Source: an uncultured Shimia sp. (lineage in GTDB: Bacteria > Pseudomonadota > Alphaproteobacteria > Rhodobacterales > Rhodobacteraceae). From it: a stretch of 64,000 bases of DNA. Position numbers and translations under genes: made by a program. The DNA lies in NCBI RefSeq assembly GCF_947498095.1, contig NZ_CANMJE010000003.1, positions 186,001 through 250,000 of the forward strand. Direction: 5' to 3'. The notes below the pieces were generated by a model. The model was not told the origin of the DNA and ran no database searches. It saw only the letters and a list, made by a program, of their open reading frames with translations. This document shows positions 24,450 to 33,629 of the stretch, piece by piece (the stretch's first letter is position 1; each line of letters starts with the position of its first letter).

Positions 24450-26104
24450 TACCGCGTAAACTTCTTATGCTTCAACCGCTTGGGCTCAAGAGCATCTGCC
24501 CCCAGTCGACGTTTCTTGTCTTCTTCGTAGTCCTCAAAGTTGCCTTCGAACCATTCCACGTGGGCTTCGCCTTCGAAGGCGAGGATGTGGGTGCAGATGC
24601 GGTCAAGGAAGAAGCGGTCGTGGCTGATGACCACGGCGCAGCCCGCAAAGTCGACGAGGGCGTCTTCCAGCGCGCGCAGGGTTTCGACGTCGAGGTCGTT
24701 GGTCGGTTCGTCGAGCAAGAGGACGTTGCCGCCCTCTTTCAAGAGACGCGCCATGTGGACGCGGTTGCGTTCACCGCCTGATAAGAGGTTCAGCGGTTTT
24801 TGCTGATCGCCGCCTTTGAAGTTGAAGGACGAGCAATAGGCGCGGGAATTGACCTGCGCGTCGCCAAGCTCGATGATTTCCGCCCCGCCCGAGATCGACT
24901 CCCACACGGTGTCTTTGTCGTTGAGATCGTCGCGCGACTGGTCGACGTAGGACAGTTTGACGGTGTCGCCGTATTCAACCGTGCCTTCGTCGGGCTGTTC
25001 CTGACCGGTCAGCATGCGGAACAGGGTGGATTTACCCGCGCCGTTGGGGCCGATCACGCCGACGATGCCGCCGGGGGGCAGCGAAAACTCGAGGTTCTCG
25101 ATCAACTGCTTGTCGCCGTAGTGTTTCGAGATGCCATTCACCTCGATCACCTTAGCGCCAAGCCGTGGACCGTTCGGAATGACGATCTGGGCACGGGCCA
25201 GTTTTTCGCGTTCGGACTGATTGGCGAGGTCATTATAGGCGTTGATCCGGGCCTTGGATTTGGCCTGACGGGCCTTGGCGCCCTGACGCATCCATTCCAG
25301 CTCGCGTTCCAGCGTTTTCTGCTTGGATTTGTCCTCGCGCGCCTCCTGTTCCAGACGTTTGGCTTTCTGCTCCAGCCATGCGGAATAATTGCCCTCGTAG
25401 GGAATGCCCTTGCCGCGGTCGAGTTCGAGAATCCAGCCGGTGATGTCATCCAGGAAATAGCGGTCGTGGGTGACGATCAGGATGGTGCCCTTGTAGTCGA
25501 TCAGGTGCTGTTGCAGCCATGCGATGGTTTCCGCGTCGAGGTGGTTGGTCGGTTCGTCCAACAGCAGCATCTCGGGCGCTTCCAAGAGCAGTTTGCACAG
25601 GGCAACCCGGCGTTTCTCGCCACCTGAGAGATTGGCAATTTCGGCGTCATCGGGGGGGCAGCGCAGGGCCTCCATCGAGACGTCGATCTGGCTGTCGAGA
25701 TCCCAGAGGTTCTCGGCGTCGATCTGGTCCTGCAGCGCGGCCATTTCCTCGGCGGTTTCATCGGAATAGTTCATGGCGAGATCGTTATAGCGATCAAGGA
25801 TGGCCTTTTTACCCGCCACACCCAGCATGACGTTTTCGCGCACGCTGAGGCTCTCGTCCAGCTGTGGTTCCTGCGGCAGATAGCCAACCTTGGCCCCCTC
25901 GGCGACCCATGCCTCACCGGTGTAGTCCTTGTCGAGACCGGCCATGATCTTCATCAGCGTCGATTTACCGGCGCCGTTGACGCCGACCACACCGATTTTC
26001 ACGCCGGGCAGAAAGCTGAGATGGATGTTCTCAAAGCATTTCTTACCGCCGGGATAGGTCTTGGAGACCCCCTGCATGTGATAGACGTATTGATAAGCGG
26101 CCAT
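24449..26104 (-). CDS. ettA: Energy-dependent translational throttle protein EttA (ABC-F)
   Basis: EttA is a soluble ABC-F ATPase that binds the ribosomal E site and gates early elongation according to ATP level. The 551-aa length and tandem ATPase domains are typical. Walker A motifs are GVNGAGKST (41-49) and GPNGAGKST (about 359-367), with LSGGEKRR and LSGGERNR signatures. The charged linker between them (ARQAKSKARINAYNDL) is characteristic. The open frame reaches 26173, but ATG 26104 starts right at the conserved MAAYQYVYHM. The AT-richer unknown gene follows directly with overlapping stop and start. Confidence 0.95.
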   Translation of the reverse strand: MAAYQYVYHMQGVSKTYPGGKKCFENIHLSFLPGVKIGVVGVNGAGKSTLMKIMAGLDKDYTGEAWVAEGAKVGYLPQEPQLDESLSVRENVMLGVAGKKAILDRYNDLAMNYSDETAEEMAALQDQIDAENLWDLDSQIDVSMEALRCPPDDAEIANLSGGEKRRVALCKLLLEAPEMLLLDEPTNHLDAETIAWLQQHLIDYKGTILIVTHDRYFLDDITGWILELDRGKGIPYEGNYSAWLEQKAKRLEQEAREDKSKQKTLERELEWMRQGAKARQAKSKARINAYNDLANQSEREKLARAQIVIPNGPRLGAKVIEVNGISKHYGDKQLIENLEFSLPPGGIVGVIGPNGAGKSTLFRMLTGQEQPDEGTVEYGDTVKLSYVDQSRDDLNDKDTVWESISGGAEIIELGDAQVNSRAYCSSFNFKGGDQQKPLNLLSGGERNRVHMARLLKEGGNVLLLDEPTNDLDVETLRALEDALVDFAGCAVVISHDRFFLDRICTHILAFEGEAHVEWFEGNFEDYEEDKKRRLGADALEPKRLKHKKFTR

Positions 26105-26260
26105 GATGCGCGACTCCGGTATGGGAATATTTGTGTTGCGAGATGTGATAGCGAAAGGCGGGCAGGGGGGCAATGAGCGTTCTGTCCGGCGTCATAGGCC
26201 CTGATGCGGATTTCGAACATGTGATTTTGTATGGCTGGTTGGGGGCAGTAGTCTTGTATC

Positions 26261-26815
26261 ATGATGAGACTGACACAGCTTGTGATCGTGGCCCTAGCGT
26301 TGGCTTGGCCGGGGGGGAGCCTACTGGCAGAAACCGTGCCGCCGCCGCGAGACATAGGGTGCATTGAGATCAAGGATCTTGAGCCTGACTACACCGCACG
26401 CGAGCTGGCGGGCGCAGTGCGATCCTGTGTCGAAGCCGAACGCCATGGGGCTGCAGTGGGATTGTTCCTTGCCTACAACAGTACAGCAATGTTTGATCAG
26501 CAAAGAGTGCGGGACGAAACAGCACATGTCGTCGTCCAAGAGCTGAATGGTTGGATATTCTCGGGCTATTCGCGCGCGCAGATCGACGCTTTGAAACACT
26601 ATGTCACCCTGTTCCGCAGCGGCGAGGGCGACTATTTCGAAACAGTCTGCAAAGGCCTGAGAGATGCGGATCCGCCGGACTATCGCCCCTCTTACATGAT
26701 CGTGCGGGGCCAGATGCCGAGAAAACACGCTGAGGATTGGGCGGTTGAAGGCTTTGACCCGCAAGAGGCATGGAACGTGGCTGTCTCCGGGATCAACGGA
26801 TGCCCGGCGTTCTGA
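26261..26815 (+). CDS. Exported protein of unknown function
   Basis: This 184-aa protein has a signal peptide (MMRLTQLVIVALALAWPGGS, probable cleavage at LLA before ETV, about residue 23). The mature domain has Cys at about 34, 56, 130 and 181, which could form two disulfides. It is mostly helical and contains AYNSTAMFDQQRVRDETAHV. I do not recognise the family. A second ATG at 26264 is an equally good start, and no strong ribosome binding site is visible. It stands between ettA (divergent) and nadD. Confidence 0.7.
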   Translation: MMRLTQLVIVALALAWPGGSLLAETVPPPRDIGCIEIKDLEPDYTARELAGAVRSCVEAERHGAAVGLFLAYNSTAMFDQQRVRDETAHVVVQELNGWIFSGYSRAQIDALKHYVTLFRSGEGDYFETVCKGLRDADPPDYRPSYMIVRGQMPRKHAEDWAVEGFDPQEAWNVAVSGINGCPAF

Positions 26816-26897
26816 ACGCGATTTTCTTTCTGCATTCCTTTGACAAGATTGACTTTTCCGTCCTGCGCGTCAGAAAGTGAACGACACAAGGGACAAA

Positions 26898-27509
26898 ATG
26901 ACAATGCTGCCAACGCCAAATCATGTTGGGCAAAGCCAAACCATCGGCCTGCTGGGCGGTTCTTTTGATCCGCCTCATGGGGGCCATGTGCATATCAGCC
27001 GGGAAGCGCTCAAGCGGTTTGGGTTGGATCGGGTGTGGTGGTTGGTGTCTCCGGGCAATCCTTTGAAACAGCGAGGACCTGCAAAACTAGAGCGGCGGAT
27101 GGCGGCGGCGAGACAACTTTTGGCGCATCCGCGCATTCATGTGAGTGATTTTGAGGCGCGCGCTGGGACGCGGTATACGGCCGAGACGATTGCGGCGCTG
27201 CAGGCGGCTTACCCACGGGCACGGTTCGTGTGGTTAATGGGGGCGGATAACCTCGCGCAATTTCATTTGTGGAAGGACTGGCAAGAGATTGTCGCGCGGG
27301 TGCCGATTGGAGTTTTGGCACGGCCCGGGGAGCGGGTTGAGGGGCGCACGGCAAAAGCGGCGCAGGTGTTCCGGCATGCGCGGTTGCATCCGCGGGCCAG
27401 TCATTTGCTTGGGGCCAGTGAGGCGCCTGCGTGGTGTTTTGTGAATGTACCGATGCGGGATATTTCTTCAACCCGGATCAGGGCCGAGGGGCGTTGGCCC
27501 AAGGGCTAA
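26898..27509 (+). CDS. nadD: Nicotinate-mononucleotide adenylyltransferase
   Basis: NadD adenylates nicotinate mononucleotide to deamido-NAD, a late step of NAD synthesis. The 203-aa protein opens with the nucleotidyltransferase motif [13 protein letters not shown] (about 21-33). [17 protein letters not shown] and the C-terminal ISSTRIR motif, both diagnostic for NadD, follow. A GTG at 26877 is in frame, but ATG 26898 has AAGGGA upstream. Its last bases overlap the end of the convergent DMT transporter gene by 4 nt. Confidence 0.93.
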   Translation: MTMLPTPNHVGQSQTIGLLGGSFDPPHGGHVHISREALKRFGLDRVWWLVSPGNPLKQRGPAKLERRMAAARQLLAHPRIHVSDFEARAGTRYTAETIAALQAAYPRARFVWLMGADNLAQFHLWKDWQEIVARVPIGVLARPGERVEGRTAKAAQVFRHARLHPRASHLLGASEAPAWCFVNVPMRDISSTRIRAEGRWPKG

Positions 27510-28342
27510 CGGCGCTGTTGGCCTAGCGTGGCGGACGCGATGCCAGCGCCGATGATCAAGACCAACCCAAGGATGGCTATGAGATCGGGCAGCTCGCCAA
27601 AAACCGCCCAACCCAGGGCGATCGCGGCAAAGAGTTGCAAATACACGAACGGTGCCAGCGAGGATGCGGGCGAGCGGGCATAGGCAAAGAGCAACAGAAA
27701 GTTGCCAGCCATTGAGAATATCGCGCTGAGCACGGTAAGGCTTGCAACCTCTGTGGTGAGTGTCGGGGTTGAGGTCCAGCAAAACGGCGTCAACATGATG
27801 AAGCTCAGCGTCAATTGGGTGAACAGCAGACTGCCAGGACTTGCAATCGCTGAGAGCCACCGCGAGGACGTGAGGTACGCCCCATAGCACAAGCCCGCGA
27901 TGACCGCATAGATCAGCCCGGGTGTCATGTCGAAGCCGGGGCGTACCACCAACAGGACACCAAAAAAGCCTAGGGCAATCAGCGCGTTGCGTGCCGGATT
28001 GACTTGTTCGCCGAGAAAGATGATGGACAGCACGTAGCTAAAGATCGGGCCGATAAAGAAGGCAGCAAAGACATCTGCCAACGGGGCCGTTCTCAACGCA
28101 ATCTGGATCGACGTGATCCCGCCGGTCAGCAGCAAGGCGCGTAGCCAAATGCGCCAGTCTTTGAACAAACGCAGCGTTTCCGGCCGCAGCAAAGGCAACG
28201 CGATCAGCGCTCCGATGCCGAACCGTGACCAGGCCACGAATGCCGGGCTGGCCTCGTGCAATGAGGTCAAGAGCTTGCCAGCCGTGTCACCCGCAGGGAT
28301 CATCGACATCGCGATCAGCATGATGAAAAGAGCCTGCCACAT
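27506..28342 (-). CDS. DMT-superfamily transporter (EamA family)
   Basis: This 278-aa membrane protein has ten hydrophobic helices in two EamA repeats (about 8-135 and 145-275). The first repeat includes [13 protein letters not shown], and the second ends in [16 protein letters not shown]. It differs from the transporter at 6.3 kb and is not a recent copy. It ends inside the nadD stop region and starts facing dacB. Substrate is unknown. Confidence 0.85.
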   Translation of the reverse strand: MWQALFIMLIAMSMIPAGDTAGKLLTSLHEASPAFVAWSRFGIGALIALPLLRPETLRLFKDWRIWLRALLLTGGITSIQIALRTAPLADVFAAFFIGPIFSYVLSIIFLGEQVNPARNALIALGFFGVLLVVRPGFDMTPGLIYAVIAGLCYGAYLTSSRWLSAIASPGSLLFTQLTLSFIMLTPFCWTSTPTLTTEVASLTVLSAIFSMAGNFLLLFAYARSPASSLAPFVYLQLFAAIALGWAVFGELPDLIAILGLVLIIGAGIASATLGQQRR

Positions 28343-28494
28343 GCGAGTGCTTTAGCATGGCGGTTGTTGAAAGGCACGACGTGTGATCGGTGGGTGGCAA
28401 GCATTTGGAAAGTGATTGAGAAATCGAGGTTTTGTGACCTGATGCACCTCGCAGTGGCTTGTGTGATTGCACCAGCTTTGGTTAATCTCTGGGC

Positions 28495-29988
28495 ATGGTT
28501 AAAGAGTTCTCACGACGCCTGTTCCTGACCTCGGTTGCGGCAAGTATTTCGACGCCAGTTTGGGCCAACCCACCGGCGACATCATTGCGCCCCAGGTTAC
28601 GACCTGCCGGGTTGCGGCGCAGCTATGCGGCGGACTCTAACGATCTCATCAAAGCATCTGGCGTTAGTGGGAAGGTCGGGTATGCCGTGGCCGATGCCAA
28701 AACCGGGTTGCTTCTGGAAGGCTACGAAGCTGAAACGGGATTGCCTCCGGCCAGCGTGACCAAAGCCGTGACGGCGATGTATGCGCTGGACGTTCTGGGC
28801 GCCGCGCATCGGTTTGAAACGCGCCTGCTGGCGAAAGGTACCCTGTCCAATGGTGTGCTGAAAGGCGATCTTGTTTTGGTTGGCGGCGGGGACCCTACCC
28901 TGGACACCAACGCTTTGGCGGGTCTTGCCAAGGCGCTGAAACAGGCTGGCGTTCGCGAAGTCACTGGGCGGTTTCTGGTCTGGGGCAGCGCGCTGCCCAG
29001 TATCCGTGCAATTGATCCGGGTCAGCCGGATCACGTCGGCTATTCCCCAGCGATTTCGGGTCTGAGCCTGAACTACAACCGTGTGTATTTTGAATGGAAG
29101 CGCGCGTCTGGTGGCGGCTGGGCTGTCAGTATGGATGCGCGATCTGACCGCTATCGCCCCGAAGTCACCATGGCCAAAATGCGGATCGTGAAGCGGGACC
29201 TGCCGGTATATACTTATCAGTCTCGCGGTGGAACCGATCACTGGACTGTTGCCAGTGGTGCTTTGGGCAACGGCGGCGGCCGTTGGCTGCCAGTGCGTCA
29301 GCCCGAGATCTATGCAGGAGAAGTGTTTCGAACCATGGCGCGTGCGCATGGGATCGTGTTGAAAGCGCCGAAGAAAGCCAGCGCCAAGCCCGAGGGTGCG
29401 TCCTTGGCCTCGCATAAAAGCCCTCAATTGCGCGATATCTTAAGGGACATGCTTAGGTACTCGACCAACATCACGGCCGAGATGGTGGGTCTGTCGGCCA
29501 CCCGCGCAAGGGGTGTGAAAGCTGGGTCATTGAAAGTTTCGGCAGGTGAAATGAACAAATGGGCCTCAGGTGCGTTGGGAATGCGCAACGCAGCGTTGGT
29601 CGATCACTCGGGTCTGGGTGGCGCTTCGAGATTGCGTGCCGGAGAAATGGCCAAAGCACTGGCCAACACATCACGGCAGGCTGTCTTGCAGCCCATACTC
29701 AAGGACATCAAATTGCGAGACGGGGACGGAAACGTCAAAAAGAACATCGCAACGCAAGTCAAAGCCAAAACAGGGACGTTGAATTTCGTCAGTGGATTGG
29801 CGGGGTACCTAAAGGCTCAGGACGGCACACAGCTGACGTTTGCCGTTTTTGTTGCCGACACAGCGGCACGTCGCGCCATTGCGGACAAAGACAAAGAACG
29901 CCCCAAAGGTGCGCGCGCTTGGAACCGCAAGGCCAAAAGGCTGCAGCAACGCCTCATTGAACGGTGGGATAGCCTCTACGGGGCTTGA
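28495..29988 (+). CDS. dacB: D-alanyl-D-alanine carboxypeptidase/endopeptidase (PBP4 type, S13 family) with Tat-like signal
   Basis: S13 enzymes trim and cleave peptidoglycan cross-links in the periplasm. The 497-aa protein has the three penicillin-binding motifs in order: SVTK (87-90, nucleophile Ser87), STN (about 323) and KTG (about 425). The large insert between the first two motifs is usual for PBP4. The N-terminus reads FSRRLFLTSVAA, a twin-arginine motif (SRRLFL) followed by a weak hydrophobic stretch and VWA before NPP. This suggests Tat export, which is unusual because most PBP4 proteins use Sec. ATG 28495 lacks a strong ribosome binding site. Confidence 0.9.
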   Translation: MVKEFSRRLFLTSVAASISTPVWANPPATSLRPRLRPAGLRRSYAADSNDLIKASGVSGKVGYAVADAKTGLLLEGYEAETGLPPASVTKAVTAMYALDVLGAAHRFETRLLAKGTLSNGVLKGDLVLVGGGDPTLDTNALAGLAKALKQAGVREVTGRFLVWGSALPSIRAIDPGQPDHVGYSPAISGLSLNYNRVYFEWKRASGGGWAVSMDARSDRYRPEVTMAKMRIVKRDLPVYTYQSRGGTDHWTVASGALGNGGGRWLPVRQPEIYAGEVFRTMARAHGIVLKAPKKASAKPEGASLASHKSPQLRDILRDMLRYSTNITAEMVGLSATRARGVKAGSLKVSAGEMNKWASGALGMRNAALVDHSGLGGASRLRAGEMAKALANTSRQAVLQPILKDIKLRDGDGNVKKNIATQVKAKTGTLNFVSGLAGYLKAQDGTQLTFAVFVADTAARRAIADKDKERPKGARAWNRKAKRLQQRLIERWDSLYGA

Positions 29989-30051
29989 ACACTTGGTGCT
30001 TGCTCTGGCCGGATTTTCATGCGGCGGGCTGGAAACAACCACCAAATGCAA

Positions 30052-30474
30052 TCAAATCATGTGACGCGCCCGAGAGCCGCGTTCAATTGCTGCGGCATGC
30101 AGGCGATCAATGTTCAACTCGTAGCGAATTTCTTCCAAGAGGCGCAGTTCGGGTTCTGCAAGGGACCCGTCCGCCGCTGCGACATCGCAGGCCAGCGCAT
30201 ATGCCGTTTCAAACAGGCGCTCTGGAAGACTGTCACGCACCAGTCCAAACAGGGCGGCCAGACCGTCTTCTTGCTCGAACAGGTCAAACACGGTCTGTGA
30301 AACAGTTTTCATCCGGTCAATGTCATAGTCGGCAAAGACAGGAAGGTTGTTCACCGTGGTTTGGATCTTGACCAATTCGGCTGTCCGGATGTTTTCGTCT
30401 GATGCCGAGATCGCCACCATAACGGCGACAAGACTGTCCTGAGGGGTCAGTGGGGTAGGGATATCCTGAGCCAC
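30052..30474 (-). CDS. TerB-like (tellurite resistance TerB family) protein
   Basis: GTG 30474 with AAGGAA nine bases upstream gives 140 aa, a better start than the in-frame codon at 30537. The all-helical protein has the repeated acidic metal-binding pattern of TerB domains: SASDENIRTAEL (about 22-33) and AAADGSLAEPEL (about 108-119), related by internal symmetry. Such domains bind divalent metal and act in membrane-linked stress responses or as adaptor domains. No other ter genes are nearby, so tellurite resistance should not be assumed. It converges on dacB. Confidence 0.78.
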   Translation of the reverse strand: MAQDIPTPLTPQDSLVAVMVAISASDENIRTAELVKIQTTVNNLPVFADYDIDRMKTVSQTVFDLFEQEDGLAALFGLVRDSLPERLFETAYALACDVAAADGSLAEPELRLLEEIRYELNIDRLHAAAIERGSRARHMI

Positions 30475-30591
30475 GGGCGATTTCCTTGTTTGAGGTTTGT
30501 TGCAGTGCAGAATATTGACTGACAGGGCCTTGGGCAATAGGTAGCCTCGGATTAGGGCGTAAACCTGCGCCCAGAACTTCCGGAGATGGAT

Positions 30592-32235
30592 ATGTCTGAC
30601 CTACGCGACGCCGCACTCGCCTCAAAAGCCTGGCCCTTTGAAGAAGCGCGTCGGGTTCTCAAACGGTATCAAAAGCAGCCGCCTGAAAAGGGGTATGTGC
30701 TGTTTGAGACTGGGTATGGCCCTTCGGGTCTACCGCATATCGGCACCTTTGGTGAGGTTGCGCGGACAACGATGATCAAAACGGCGTTCGAGGTGATCTC
30801 GGACATTCCGACCAAGTTGATCTGTTTTTCAGATGATCTTGACGGGATGCGCAAGGTTCCGGGCAACGTTCCGAACTCGGATAGTTTGACGGAGCATCTC
30901 CAATTGCCGTTGACCAAAGTGCCCGATCCGTTTGGAACGCACGAAAGCTTTGGCCATCACAACAACGCTATGTTGCGTCGGTTCTTGGATACTTTTGGCT
31001 TCGAATACGAGTTTTTTTCGGCGACTGAGTTCTATGGCTCGGGCGCGTTTGATGAGGTTTTGAAGCGCGCGGTCGAAAAATACGATGACATCATGGCGGT
31101 GATGCTGGCGTCATTGCGTGAAGAGCGTCAGCAGACCTATTCGATTTTCCTGCCGATCCACCCCGAGACAGGCCGGGTTCTGTATGTCCCGATGAAAGAG
31201 GTCAACGCGGCCGATCATACAATCACCTTTGACGACGAAGACGGCAAAGAATGGACCCTTCCGGTCACAGGCGGCAACGTGAAGCTGCAGTGGAAGCCGG
31301 ACTTTGGCGCCCGCTGGGCGGCGCTGGAGGTCGATTTCGAGATGTATGGCAAAGATCACAGCACAAACACGCCGATCTATGACAAGATTTGCCGCATCCT
31401 TGGCTGGCGCGCTCCAGAGCATTTCACATATGAGCTGTTTCTGGACGAAAACGGTCAGAAGATCTCTAAGACCTCGGGCAACGGTGTGTCGATTGATGAG
31501 TGGCTGACTTATGCCTCAACCGAGTCGCTGGCCTATTTCATGTACCAAAAGCCCAAGACTGCGAAGCGGATGCATTTCGATGTGATCCCGAAGGCCGTGG
31601 ATGAGTATCATCAACAGTTGCGTGCCTATCATGGGCAGGACCTTAAGGCGCAGCTGAACAACCCGGTGTGGCATATCCACAGTGGCGATGTGCCGCAATC
31701 GGATATGGTGGTGCCATTTGCGATGCTGCTGAACATCGCGTCGGTGTCGAATGCCGAAGACAAAGAAACGCTCTGGGGCTTCATCAATAAATATGCACCT
31801 GACGCAACAGCGGAAACACACCCCGGTCTGGACGCGGCCGCCGGTCACGCAGTGCGCTATTTCCATGATTTTGTGAAACCCGCCAAAGTCTATCGTGCAC
31901 CGGACGATCAAGAGCGCAAAGCTTTGGAAGAGCTGGCGGCAGCGTTGAAATCCAGTGAAGTTGCTTTGGCTGCGATCGCCGCCAAAAACGCGATGATGGG
32001 TAACGACGACCCATTGCCCGAAGCGGATTTCGGCAACGAGGACTTTCTTCAGTCCGTGGTCTTCGCGATTGGCAAGAACAATGGATTTGAGCCTTTGCGC
32101 AACTGGTTCACCGCGATCTACGAAGTGCTGTTGGGCGCGTCTCAAGGCCCCCGTTTTGGCGGCTTCATTGCGCTATACGGCGTTGAAGAAACTGTGACGC
32201 TGATTGAGCAAGCTTTGGCCGGAGAGCTGTTTTAG
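30592..32235 (+). CDS. lysS: Lysyl-tRNA synthetase, class I
   Basis: This is the class I form of LysRS, found in archaea and many alphaproteobacteria, in contrast to the class II enzyme of E. coli. The 547-aa protein has the HIGH-equivalent in [12 protein letters not shown] (about 44-55) and the KMSKS-equivalent KISKTSG (about 290-296). A helical anticodon-binding cage forms the C-terminal part. An ATG at 30586 touches the GGAG sequence, so ATG 30592 is the better start. A strong terminator follows. No second LysRS is seen in the window, so this is presumably the essential copy. Confidence 0.95.
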   Translation: MSDLRDAALASKAWPFEEARRVLKRYQKQPPEKGYVLFETGYGPSGLPHIGTFGEVARTTMIKTAFEVISDIPTKLICFSDDLDGMRKVPGNVPNSDSLTEHLQLPLTKVPDPFGTHESFGHHNNAMLRRFLDTFGFEYEFFSATEFYGSGAFDEVLKRAVEKYDDIMAVMLASLREERQQTYSIFLPIHPETGRVLYVPMKEVNAADHTITFDDEDGKEWTLPVTGGNVKLQWKPDFGARWAALEVDFEMYGKDHSTNTPIYDKICRILGWRAPEHFTYELFLDENGQKISKTSGNGVSIDEWLTYASTESLAYFMYQKPKTAKRMHFDVIPKAVDEYHQQLRAYHGQDLKAQLNNPVWHIHSGDVPQSDMVVPFAMLLNIASVSNAEDKETLWGFINKYAPDATAETHPGLDAAAGHAVRYFHDFVKPAKVYRAPDDQERKALEELAAALKSSEVALAAIAAKNAMMGNDDPLPEADFGNEDFLQSVVFAIGKNNGFEPLRNWFTAIYEVLLGASQGPRFGGFIALYGVEETVTLIEQALAGELF

Positions 32236-32260
32236 TCGCTGGGCGTCCGCAAATCTTTTG

Positions 32261-32291
32261 AACGCGCGTCTTAACCGTCGCGCGTTTTTTT
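32261..32291 (+). terminator. Rho-independent terminator after lysS
   Basis: AACGCGCG (32261-32268) and CGCGCGTT (32279-32286) form a perfect 8-bp stem with a 10-nt loop, followed by a run of seven T residues (32285-32291). Confidence 0.92.
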
Positions 32292-32347
32292 GATCCCAAG
32301 TCAGAGCTTTGCTTTGCTCGCTCGTCTTAACCGGTGCAGTATTGGGT

Positions 32348-33082
32348 ATGGTGACCGGTTACGAGCCCTTAAACACATTGAAACCTGTTGGTGAGGACAT
32401 CTGGATCGTAGATGGTCCCGCGATCCGGTTCTATGGAATGCCGTTTTCGACGCGCATGACGGTTGTCCGACTGCAAAACGGAGACCTCTGGCTGCATTCG
32501 CCTACCCAGTTTGATGACACGTTGGCGAATTCGTTAGGGTCTTTGGGTCGTGTCGCGTTTCTTATCGCGCCGAATTGGATTCATTATGCGCATATCCAAG
32601 CGTGGCAGGCGGCATTTCCGGATGCACAGGCTTACGCGGCACCGGGCGTTGCAAAACGGGCATTATCTCGCGGACTGGATATCTCATTCGACCACGACTT
32701 GCGCGTTGATCGGGCCGAGATTGGATGGATTGATCAGATCGATCAATTGGTCGTTCAAGGTAGCCGCATTCACCATGAGGCAGTATTTTTTCACAGGGCC
32801 TCGCGCACGCTTGTGCTGACCGATCTGATAGAGAATTTCGAAGCATCACACATCCCCTGGTGGATGCGATTGTTAGCGAAACCCGCGCATATTCTAGCGC
32901 CGGATGGCCAGATGCCACGCGACATGCGGGCGACGTTCCGAGGCCGCTATGCCAAACTTCGGGAAGCTGTTCAGCAAATGATTGAATGGGGACCGGAGCG
33001 CATAATCATCGCGCATGGCAGGTGGTTCGAAGAAGATGCCGAGCACGAGTTGCGGCGTGCCTTTTATTTCGTCCTGAAATAG
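32348..33082 (+). CDS. DUF4336 family protein (metallo-beta-lactamase-like fold)
   Basis: This 244-aa protein resembles the DUF4336 group, distant relatives of the metallo-beta-lactamase fold. It starts EPLNTLKPVGEDIWIVDGP and contains WLHSPTQ, IAPNWIHYAHI (about 87), a late ADLIEN-like LTDLIENF (about 166) and IIIAHGRW (about 220). The classic HxHxDH zinc motif is absent, so hydrolase activity is uncertain. A TTG at 32309 would extend it, but ATG 32348 begins at the conserved part. No operon partner is evident except perhaps the next small gene, 55 nt downstream. Confidence 0.75.
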   Translation: MVTGYEPLNTLKPVGEDIWIVDGPAIRFYGMPFSTRMTVVRLQNGDLWLHSPTQFDDTLANSLGSLGRVAFLIAPNWIHYAHIQAWQAAFPDAQAYAAPGVAKRALSRGLDISFDHDLRVDRAEIGWIDQIDQLVVQGSRIHHEAVFFHRASRTLVLTDLIENFEASHIPWWMRLLAKPAHILAPDGQMPRDMRATFRGRYAKLREAVQQMIEWGPERIIIAHGRWFEEDAEHELRRAFYFVLK

Positions 33083-33137
33083 CTAAATTTGACCGATTTT
33101 GCGGATGACCTACCTCTTAATGCAGGAGGACACGGAC

Positions 33138-33533
33138 ATGCGCGTTTGGATTGCAGGGGCTTTGATGGCTTGGGCGCCAGTTGTGGTTGCAGCTGAGACC
33201 GGAATAGAGAAGACCATCGAAACACAAATTGAGGCCTTTCAGAATGAAGACGCTATGGCAGCATTTTCTTTTGCCAGCCCCTCAATCCAGAAGTTTTTCG
33301 GCGCTCCAGACACGTTTGCCGAAATGGTGCGGCAGGGATACCCGATGGTTTGGCGTCCTGATGAAGTGCGGTTTCTGGATCGTCGCGAGATTGCGGGCAA
33401 CCTTTGGCAACGCGTTCTCATTCGCGATGGCCAAGGCGTTTTGCACGTTCTTGATTATCAAATGGTTCGTATCGATGGCGCTTGGCGCATCAACAGCGTT
33501 CAGATTTTGGGTGCGCCGCGCGCCGGTGCCTGA
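33138..33533 (+). CDS. DUF4864 family exported protein
   Basis: This 131-aa protein has a signal peptide (MRVWIAGALMAWAPVVVAAE, cleavage near residue 18-19). A compact domain typical of DUF4864 follows: IETQIEAFQNEDAMAAFSFA, then SPSIQKFF and DGAWRINSVQIL at the end. The shape is like NTF2/SnoaL-type proteins, though no active site can be assigned. GCAGGAGGA upstream of ATG 33138 decides the start against an in-frame ATG at 33099. Function unknown. Confidence 0.8.
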   Translation: MRVWIAGALMAWAPVVVAAETGIEKTIETQIEAFQNEDAMAAFSFASPSIQKFFGAPDTFAEMVRQGYPMVWRPDEVRFLDRREIAGNLWQRVLIRDGQGVLHVLDYQMVRIDGAWRINSVQILGAPRAGA

Positions 33534-33629
33534 CCACCGTCACGGTGCTCTCGTACGCCATTAACAGGCGACTGATATTCCCCTTTTCATGAGGCGAAAC
33601 CCGGCTCGGGTAGTTTGGAAAGGGATATC

